Source of the DNA: Ophiobolus disseminans
Lineage: Eukaryota > Ascomycota > Dothideomycetes > Pleosporales > Phaeosphaeriaceae
DNA: 13,362 nucleotides
Assembly: GCA_010093685.1 (NCBI GenBank)
Contig: MU006244.1
Coordinates: forward strand, 505,466 to 518,827
Direction of reading: 5' to 3'
Numbering within the stretch: the first letter of the stretch is position 1; each line of letters starts with the position of its first letter. Shown in pieces: positions 8,206 to 13,362 of this stretch. The translations under genes were made by a program, and so were the position numbers. The notes beneath the pieces are model-generated. The model saw nothing but the letters and a program-made list of their open reading frames with translations. It did no database searches and had not been told where the DNA came from.

Positions 8206-8671
8206 CTCACTGCTTGTTTAATATGCAAGGTGACCTTTGTTGCGAGCGTCTTGGATGAGAAGGATGCGACTGACAAGGCTGTCTCTCAGAGCTGGTGCGT
8301 ATACACAACAACAAAGGATTCATGGCTAAACATTGCAAATTAGGTCAAAGACATGCTGGATGTTATCCACTTGCGTTGTTCAACCAATCAATGACGTACA
8401 AGTCTTGCAATTGCTGAAGATCGTAGCTATTCTTGATGTACTATTCGCGGTACGCAGCAGCGGACACTCGTCAAACCCTGGATAGGCAGGCATCGAATTG
8501 GGCATTCCGATCGGTCTCTTGAAGATGAACAATATGAGTATAACTTAGGATTGTAAAACGGTCAGCATTGAGCCAGGCGCACCGTGGGGACAAGCATATG
8601 AGTTTCTCGATCAATACAATGTGACGGCTATTGGTGGCCGGGTGGCTCAGGTCAGAGTCGGTGGTTTGATA
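8206..8671 (+). pseudogene. FAD-linked (BBE-type) oxidoreductase fragment
   Basis: This is a remnant of the N-terminal FAD-binding domain (FAD_binding_4 fold) of a secreted berberine-bridge-enzyme-like oxidase. Visible pieces in order are AVSQSWCVYTTT (about 8278-8315), VVQPINDVQVLQLLKIV (from 8375), FAVRSSGHSSNPG (ending 8482; the His of this motif is the usual covalent FAD attachment site), VSIEPGAPWGQAYEFLDQYN (from 8561) and IGGRVAQVRVGGL (ending 8668). The first piece is in a different frame from the rest, so there is at least one frameshift between about 8340 and 8375. Premature stops occur at TAA/TAG-type positions: TAG 8341-8343, TAG 8483-8485 and TAG 8546-8548. Homology ends abruptly after VGGL, where intact members continue with a glycine-rich loop and several hundred more residues. 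It is a truncated, dead gene. Confidence 0.8.
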
Positions 8672-8685
8672 CCTGCAGACATGTC

Positions 8686-8718
8686 AACAATCCGTTAGTT
8701 TCCCGTTAACGGATTGTT
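8686..8718. repeat. Perfect 12 bp inverted repeat
   Basis: AACAATCCGTTA (8686-8697) and TAACGGATTGTT (8707-8718) are exact reverse complements around a 9 nt spacer. It sits about 15 bp past the point where oxidoreductase homology stops. The arms flank no gene that could use it as a terminator; it may be the core of a small palindromic mobile element or a breakpoint scar. Confidence 0.7.
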
Positions 8719-8796
8719 TGGCCTGACACGTGATCAGTCCGTTCATTTCAAGCCGGGCCACCCAAGTTTTGCAGGCCGTTCAAGCCGAGGGTAAGG

Positions 8797-8868
8797 GCCT
8801 GATTCAACGACTTAAAAGGCCTGATAGTGTTGAACTTTAAGGTGCCTAATAGAGCTTAACATTTGCCT
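8797..8868. repeat. Imperfect approximately 24 bp triplication
   Basis: Three diverged units in tandem share the pattern AGG-GCCT-GAT/AAT ... TTGAA/TTAA-CTTT/ATTT: AAGGGCCTGATTCAACGACT, then AAAGGCCTGATAGTGTTGAA, then AAGGTGCCTAATAGAGCTTA. The units differ in length by a few bases. No gene is associated with them. Confidence 0.45.
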
Positions 8869-9401
8869 AGGGATCCTTTGAAGTCAGAAAACTTTTGCAT
8901 TGTAATTTGATTTGTAAGCGTATTTTTGTAGGAGCAATTAACCCTAGTTTTAACGCCTCTTAGTAAACCCGTCTAGAGATCTGAGCAACCCTACAGTTTT
9001 TCCTTCTCTGTTTGTTCCCTTACCCTAATCATGACGCACCCTACGTATCATTCTTCAACGGGGCCTGCCCTCACTCCAGTTGCCACCCAATCACCGCCCT
9101 CCCCCACCATCAACACCCCTGCCTAGCGCCTCGCCTCATTAAAACCCCTCCCCTGCTACACCCCTGCAGGACAGAACTTACACCCTCTCGGTGCGTTCAA
9201 TCTGTCACGCACACTACCACCCCCTCTTTTCACCTTCACCTACTCTTGTTCTTGAGCTATGGAGCAAAAGGGTAAACAACAGCATACGCGCCGCTATGTC
9301 ACGCTAGCGCGTAACGCGAGCGCGTGGTTGATATCCTTTGCTGCCCTGTTTCTCTCTACTACAACACGCCTGCTCCTGCTACGGCTACAATCGCCGCGGC
9401 T
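8869..9401. other. Upstream flank of the OrsD-YR relic, pyrimidine-rich
   Basis: No coding frame is supported. From about 9010 to 9245 the plus strand is dominated by C and T (CCCT, CACC runs), like a fungal promoter or 5' UTR. At 9299-9328 there is an imperfect GC-rich dyad (CACGCTAGCGCG then CGCGAGCGCGTG). It probably holds the original promoter of the pseudogene that starts at 9402. Open frames here are shadows or low-complexity. Confidence 0.45.
9087..9144 (+). repeat. Direct repeat, left copy
   Basis: It shares CCAATCACC at the left and GCCTAGCGCCTCGCCTCA (9121-9138) followed by AAAA with the copy at 12347-12406; the middle part is diverged. Both copies are in the same orientation, about 3.26 kb apart. 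Confidence 0.75.
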
Positions 9402-12029
9402 ATGGACCTATTCACATTCTATCCTCCCTCGAGCGTACTCATCTGCAAGCCATGCGGCTATGCTGTTCCGCCTACCGCTCTTGCTAGCCACATTAGAATC
9501 CATCACCTTGATAATGCGCGTCATGCTGCTACCAATTCTTCAGCATCCTCTCAACCACGGAATGCAGCCAATCTACTTGCCGCCTATCTCCGTGAGTAAT
9601 ACCAGCTCCTTGATCCAGCTACTGCAAAAATCCCAACCCCGCCTGCAACAAACCCGCCAATTCCAGAGCTTACACTCTATTCTAGCTACTAGTGCACTAG
9701 CTGCAGCTTTGTGCTATGCTCAGGAGGAAAAGAAGCCAAGACATCTATAGGGAAGCACTTCAACATACACCGCCTTGTGCCACGGAAGCCAGGCCGGCAA
9801 GCAAAGATAGCAGGCATACTAGCTAAGGACAGTGGACCCATGTTCTCTAGGGTATCCTGCTAGCGCTTCTTTGTCTCTGGCGCGCAGAGCTTCTTCTTCA
9901 CAGTCACTGTCCTAGACCAAGCGCAGGACCTAGTGGAGACAACACCAAGAGGGCAGGCCAACGTCTTTCAAGCCCTAATTGATGAGCAGCTTGCCGCAGG
10001 GACCCAGGAGCAGCATGCTAGAGCGCAGATCTACAGCAGCTATGTCTCAAAGACAGAGGTTTTGCCCTAGCTTGAGATGACACGATGGCTACGCTACTTC
10101 TATGGCCTAAACATGGCTAATGTTGCGCCGCTGGCATACGCAGCAAATCCAATCACAGAGCCTGCCCTAGTTGTCCTCTCGGAGAGTTTTGACCGCCTTA
10201 TTGAGCGCGCACACTAGTCTATCTGCGAGGACAAGATTAGCGTCTTTGACTAGGCAGAGATAAACAACTTTACTGCTGGCTATTCAGACAAGCACAATCG
10301 TATGCTTATAGTCAAACTGCAGAAGAACACAATCCGCACCTACAAGGGCCTCTGGAAGCGCCTTCTCTGCTTTGTGTATCGAACAAGCTAGCTAATGCAG
10401 AGCATCCCCTTGCTACACAGACTCACTAACAGCTAGCTGTTTTATCTCTATCAGGCCCTGCACCTTGCAGAGGAGCTCTTGTCTGTCCAGCGCCTCCTAG
10501 GAAGCGACGTGTTGCTTGCAGAAGGAAAAGCTATATCAGAGGTGGTCCGCAACCTTGACAGAGCCTGTCTACTCCTGTGCATTGCTCTGCTAGACCACAC
10601 ACTCCAAGGCGATCATTTTGAGAGCGTAGTCCTAAGCTTCCTTGCTGTCCTAGGCATTAATGAGAACCCTGGTGGCATCTTCCGTAGCCCGCTGACCTAC
10701 TCGCCTAACCTTTCCAAGTTTATCAAGATGGCACAGATGCTTGTTGTACAGCGATCGGTAGTGGCTGCAGAAGAGGGCGAAGTTGGATACCTATTAGAGA
10801 TGCTAAACAAGATGAGGGAACGGTTCATAGTGCGAGGATCTTGCACAGCCTTTGACTAGGCATGCCGCCTACGGGCATATGCAAAGAAGGTGGTACATTA
10901 CACAACATCTGAAGGCTTTATTTCCTAGTTAGAGGACAGCAGCTTAGTCACGTACAAGGACACAGCCGTCAGCATAGACGCGCTACGCAAATTCATTGCC
11001 GTCTAGGTTGACAAGGCCCAGCAGGAGCTAGAAGGCCTGCTTCTCCTCTATCCTGACAAAGCTCGCGACAATGTAGTGCCACTAGTCCTTCTCTATCGCC
11101 TCTAAGACAACCACAGCAATGGGCAGAAAGGCTAGAACTTCCTTTAAGACCAGCGCAACGCGGAGCAGCTTCAGCAGGGCGGCAACAGATGGCTGCTTAA
11201 CAAAGTACTTGAGAACGATTGGCTAAGGGACAAGATGCTTGCTATAAGCCCAGAATCCCAGCTTCAGTGGAAGAAGAAGGCGGTGCAGGCGTATTTTGAC
11301 AAGGTAGACTAGTTCCTTAAGCGGCTGCTTCTCCTTATCTACATGACAGGTAGCCAGCCCCCACGCGGTACGGAGCTCATAGGATTACAGCACAGCAACA
11401 CTGCCTAGGGACAGCACCGCGGTGTCTTCGTCGAAGAAGGCTTAATCAGCACAGTCACCTCCTACCACAAGGGCTATAACATTACAGGGTCTACAAAGAT
11501 TATCTACCGATACCTGCCTAAGGAAGTGAGTGAGCTGCTCGTGTACTACCTGTGGCTCGTCCTACCCTTCTGGCAGCAGCTGGATATCCTCGTCTACAAG
11601 CGCAAAGATCCACCGTCGACGTTTCTGTGGCCAAAGGATAAAGGGACTTAGGACCTAAGCAGGCTCACAAGAGTGATCGCGCAAGAGGCGCGTCTGTACC
11701 TCAACACTGCACTCGGAATCTTGACCTACCGCTACCTTGCTATTGCTATCTCTCGCCAACACTTGTTATACGGCGGTTTCAAGCGAGACTATAGCGTTGA
11801 CAAGAAACTCGCTGATGAGCAAGCAACACATAGTACTTGGATCGCAGGCACTGTATATGCGCGAGGCCTGCAGGAGGCCCTAGGCCATGTTAAGGCACGG
11901 AGTTCAGAATATCGAGTGGTTAGCCGGGAGTGGCATAGTTTCCTTGGATTTTGGACCTACCTTGGAGCTCGAAAACGCTCGCTAGGTGAGAGTAGTGATG
12001 CGGGATCTCTAGCAAAGAAAGCGCGTTAA
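9402..12029 (+). pseudogene. OrsD-like zinc-finger / tyrosine-recombinase-like protein
   Basis: One frame of 876 codons runs from MDLFTFYPPSSVLICKPCGY (start 9402) to the TAA at 12027-12029. The first finger is C15/C18 with H30/H34-H35 and matches the N-terminal finger of OrsD-type proteins (named after the orsellinic acid cluster, although most members lie outside it). A second finger is C98/C101 with H119/H123. The middle is helical. The C-terminal part has tyrosine-recombinase-like features: PPRGTELIGLQHSN (Arg655, like the box I arginine), YRYLAIAISRQHL (box II region), and THSTWIAGTVYARG (Tyr819, placed like the nucleophile). Seventeen internal stops occur at 9597, 9690, 9861, 10068, 10215, 10251, 10389, 10434, 10857, 10926, 11004, 11103, 11133, 11145, 11310, 11406 and 11649: 14 TAG, three TAA (9597, 11103, 11145), no TGA. 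No frameshift was found. It appears recently and purely point-mutated. The recombinase assignment is by motif only. Confidence 0.82.
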
Positions 12030-12209
12030 GCAGGCTTGTTGCTACTCTATGTACCACTGTATTCTATGTATTTTAGTCTGTATTAGTTAGTCTTCTTGCA
12101 TATACTAGGCCTACTATTGTAAACTTTACTTGCAACCTACACCCGTTACAAGTTCTAATAACCTGTTGTTTAATCAGGTAACTAGCGTCCGTCTACGCGC
12201 ATCACCGCT
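12030..12209. other. AT-rich spacer after the OrsD-YR relic
   Basis: An AT-rich stretch with repeated TATGTA/TATTTTAG-like runs follows the stop codon and probably represents the old 3' UTR and polyadenylation region. No gene or RNA is visible. Confidence 0.4.
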
Positions 12210-12317
12210 ATAACGGGGACAGATATTGAGTTCCAGCATTTCGAGCATTTAGCAGAGTACTCCATAGCCATCTGCAAGGAGTGCAGGCATGGCGTGCTAC
12301 CTAAGATATATGAATAA
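12210..12317 (+). pseudogene. Truncated second OrsD-type zinc-finger start
   Basis: The plus-strand frame reads ITGTDIEFQHFEHLAEYSIA followed by ICKECRHGVLPK and ends at TAA 12315-12317. The arrangement FEHLAEYSIAICKECRHGVLP is the N-terminal half of an OrsD-type finger (hydrophobic lead-in, then C-x2-C, then GVLP). The paired histidines that should follow are missing, so the fragment breaks off inside the finger about 30 bp before the right-hand direct repeat. In related fungal proteins this finger type is found at the N-terminus of larger proteins, some with RecQ-like helicase domains; nothing beyond the finger survives here. It is distinct from the finger at 9444, not a duplicate of it. 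Confidence 0.65.
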
Positions 12318-12346
12318 ATGGCACAAACGTTGAGTGCATTTTACAG

Positions 12347-12406
12347 CCAATCACCACCCGTCGGAGCAGAACACCCTTGCCTAGCGCCTCGCCTCACCAA
12401 AATCTT
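12347..12406 (+). repeat. Direct repeat, right copy
   Basis: This is the counterpart of 9087-9144: CCAATCACC, a diverged middle, then GCCTAGCGCCTCGCCTCA (12379-12396) and AAAA. It may be the 5' flank of a second, truncated copy of the same element. Confidence 0.75.
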
Positions 12407-12600
12407 TGGGAACTCCCATTTCTATAGAGACGTAGCTCAGCGCAGGTAGGCGCACGCCCTGCGTGAGTTGCAGCGTAAGAATCCATAGGGGTGAGGGGCT
12501 TAGGGTTTAGTGTTCGCAGATACATCGCGCGGTCGTGATGTTCGCGAGCGCAGATTAGCAGCGCCTGAAAACCGGTACCGGTAAACGACGAAAGCAGCCG
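12407..12600. other. No gene; single telomere-like hexamer
   Basis: No coding or RNA feature is supported. TTAGGGTTTAG at about 12498 contains one copy of the fungal telomere hexamer but no array. Confidence 0.4.
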
Positions 12601-12793
12601 CACGTCAATAGCAGCAGCAGCACGTCAATCGCAGTAGCAGCGCGTGAATAGCAGCAGCAGCGCGTCAGGGGCAGCAGCAGCGCGTCAAGGGCAGCAGCAG
12701 CGCGTCAAGGGCAGCAGCAGCGCGTCAAGGGCAGCAGCAGCGCGTCAAGGGCAGCAGCTGCGCGTTAAGGGCTGCACGTCAATAGCAGCAGCG
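12601..12793 (+). repeat. 20 bp minisatellite, about 9.5 copies
   Basis: Units of 20 bp follow CGCGTCAAGGGCAGCAGCAG, with first-half variants CACGTCAATA, CACGTCAATC, CGCGTGAATA and CGCGTCAGGG. Unit starts are 12601, 12621, 12641 and so on to 12741, then a shortened unit and a last CACGTCAATA-type unit. Four central units are identical, so that part is the most recently homogenised. The period is not a multiple of three, so the open frame across it is not a gene. Confidence 0.93.
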
Positions 12794-12794
12794 C

Positions 12795-12868
12795 AACGCC
12801 GTGTCGAGAGCAACGCCACTTCGAAAGCAACGCCACTTCGAGAGCAACGCCAATTCGAGAGCAACGCC
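12795..12868 (+). repeat. 17 bp tandem repeat, 4.4 copies
   Basis: Units AACGCCACTTCGAGAGC start at 12795, 12812, 12829 and 12846, with a final partial AACGCC at 12863. Each unit differs from the consensus by up to three bases. It abuts the 20 bp array but has an unrelated sequence. Confidence 0.92.
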
Positions 12869-13172
12869 TAACATGTATTCTACGAAGGTTCAGACTGCAA
12901 ACCTTTGCTAACCCCACCAAAAATTTTAGCGCCCGCACGTACAGTCGAGTCGAAACCTTTGCTTACTCAAAGTCGAAACTATTGCTTAATATTACTCCAA
13001 AACTAATGCAACTTCAGCAGAATCTGCAGCGACTATTTGTTAGTTCTCCGCCGCAATTTCTAGCAGAATCAATAGTAGCGCTATAGAGTTGCAGCGTATA
13101 ATGGGCTGAGCCCTAGGTATCTAGCGGAGCCTAGTTATAGATAAGATCCATCTAACCTTGTCCTACCTAGTG
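12869..13172. other. Decayed repeat DNA, no gene
   Basis: No coding frame is supported. A short motif recurs three times: GCAAACCTTTGCTA (about 12887), CGAAACCTTTGCTTA (about 12951) and CGAAACTATTGCTTA (about 12974). Several CTAG tetramers are present, as in the other repeat blocks. Confidence 0.4.
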
Positions 13173-13247
13173 TGTGGGGAAGCGAGCCACACCGAAAACT
13201 CATTACTGCACCTCTATAGTTCTTTATCAATTCAACTATTGTTATTA
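13173..13247 (+). repeat. Possible LTR fragment
   Basis: The stretch begins TGTGGGGAAGCGAGCCACAC, whose ends form a 6 bp inverted repeat (GTGTGG/CCACAC), and runs to CTTTATCAATTCAACTATTG. The order resembles the ends of Ty1/copia-type LTRs in filamentous fungi. This is recall-based resemblance; no primer-binding site, polypurine tract or coding part is present. Confidence 0.25.
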
Positions 13248-13294
13248 GGTACTAGCATACTTTGCGCAGCCCTTACATTTTGAATTGATCACCT

Positions 13295-13362
13295 ACGGAA
13301 CTACGCAAAGCCCTGCAAGCAGTTGTAGGCCCACGGAATCACGCAAAGCCCTGCAAGCAGTT
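13295..13362. repeat. 38 bp tandem repeat at the window edge
   Basis: ACGGAACTACGCAAAGCCCT (from 13295) recurs as ACGGAATCACGCAAAGCCCT (from 13333), both followed by GCAAGCAGTT. The second unit is cut by the window end, so the array may continue. TTTGCGCAGCCCTTAC at about 13261 may be a diverged inverted relative. Confidence 0.75.

Larger units (their letters stand above)
9087..12346 (+). mobile_element. Putative OrsD/tyrosine-recombinase element (decayed)
   Basis: The block comprises a pyrimidine-rich 5' flank, the OrsD-YR pseudogene (9402-12029) and the start of a second OrsD-type frame (12210-12317). A related sequence of about 58 bp occurs at both ends (9087-9144 and 12347-12406). A recombinase-like protein, dense RIP-like stop codons (RIP targets repeated DNA) and repeats at the ends all suggest a multicopy mobile or subtelomeric repeat family. 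The boundaries are my estimate; no target-site duplication was identified. Confidence 0.4.

Noticed and set aside
8034..8276. 80-codon minus-strand frame
   Set aside because: It is antisense to the frame carrying the start of the oxidoreductase relic and shows no family features.
9259..9750. 163-codon plus-strand frame
   Set aside because: It overlaps the conserved zinc-finger frame starting at 9402 in another register and has no recognisable motif.
9402..12029. Reassigned or read-through TAG codons keeping the OrsD-YR gene functional
   Set aside because: Stops include TAA as well as TAG, sit at presumed Gln and Trp positions alike, and the neighbouring transposase shows similar damage; point mutation explains all of it without a changed genetic code.
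12425..12480. tRNA-like string GTAGCTCAGCGCAGGTAGGC
   Set aside because: It resembles a D-arm, but no acceptor stem, anticodon arm or T-arm consensus could be paired around it.
12490..12510. Telomere repeat TTAGGG
   Set aside because: Only one hexamer is present; a telomere or interstitial tract needs several in tandem.
12601..12868. CRISPR-like array
   Set aside because: The units are directly adjacent with no unique spacers, and the host looks eukaryotic; this is a minisatellite.
12644..12871. 75-codon Ser/Ala/Gln-rich frame
   Set aside because: It is simply translation of the 20 bp and 17 bp repeats; neither period is a multiple of three.

Overview
The window looks like a gene-poor, repeat-rich stretch of a filamentous ascomycete genome (Pezizomycotina; Dothideomycetes or Sordariomycetes cannot be separated from sequence alone). 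The evidence is short spliceosomal introns with fungal-type GTAAGT donors and CTGAC branch sites, two fungus-specific protein families (an AcuF-like C2H2 zinc-finger protein and a DUF7580 protein), a Fot1/pogo-type transposase relic, OrsD-type zinc-finger relics, and stop codons of the kind left by repeat-induced point mutation (RIP: CpA to TpA).

Layout. 1-1920 is transposon debris: an unidentified minus-strand reading frame running off the window edge, then a minus-strand DDE transposase with five premature stops whose 5' part is missing. It is cut near 1920 by a G-rich terminus resembling a hAT element end. 2410-7264 is the intact island: two divergent genes sharing a 236 bp intergenic region. 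The minus-strand gene (2410-5294, four exons by my reading, 900 aa) is an AcuF-like C2H2 zinc-finger protein with a 27 bp coding minisatellite and an unrecognised C-terminal region. The plus-strand gene (5531-7264, 577 aa) is a DUF7580 protein with a hydrophobic N-terminus and a degenerate kinase-like C-terminus. Their shared promoter holds a perfect 12 bp inverted repeat with STRE-like cores (AGGGG/CCCCT) on both arms.

7265-8200 holds nothing recognisable. 8206-8671 is a decayed fragment of a BBE-type FAD-linked oxidoreductase that stops abruptly near a perfect 12 bp inverted repeat. 9402-12029 is the most striking relic: an 876-codon frame with 17 internal stops (14 TAG, 3 TAA, no TGA) and no frameshift, encoding an OrsD-like zinc-finger protein with a C-terminal tyrosine-recombinase-like region. 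Just downstream, at 12210-12317, is the truncated start of a second OrsD-type finger, suggesting that the original element carried two genes. The rest (12320-13362) is decayed repeat DNA with 20 bp, 17 bp and 38 bp tandem repeats and a possible LTR fragment.

The two intact genes are the only plausible functional proteins. Their head-to-head arrangement suggests co-regulation, possibly in stress or self/non-self signalling, but that is inference. The flanking blocks show how mutated repeats enclose a gene island; CTAG tetramers are several-fold denser in the 9.3-12.1 kb relic than in the island.
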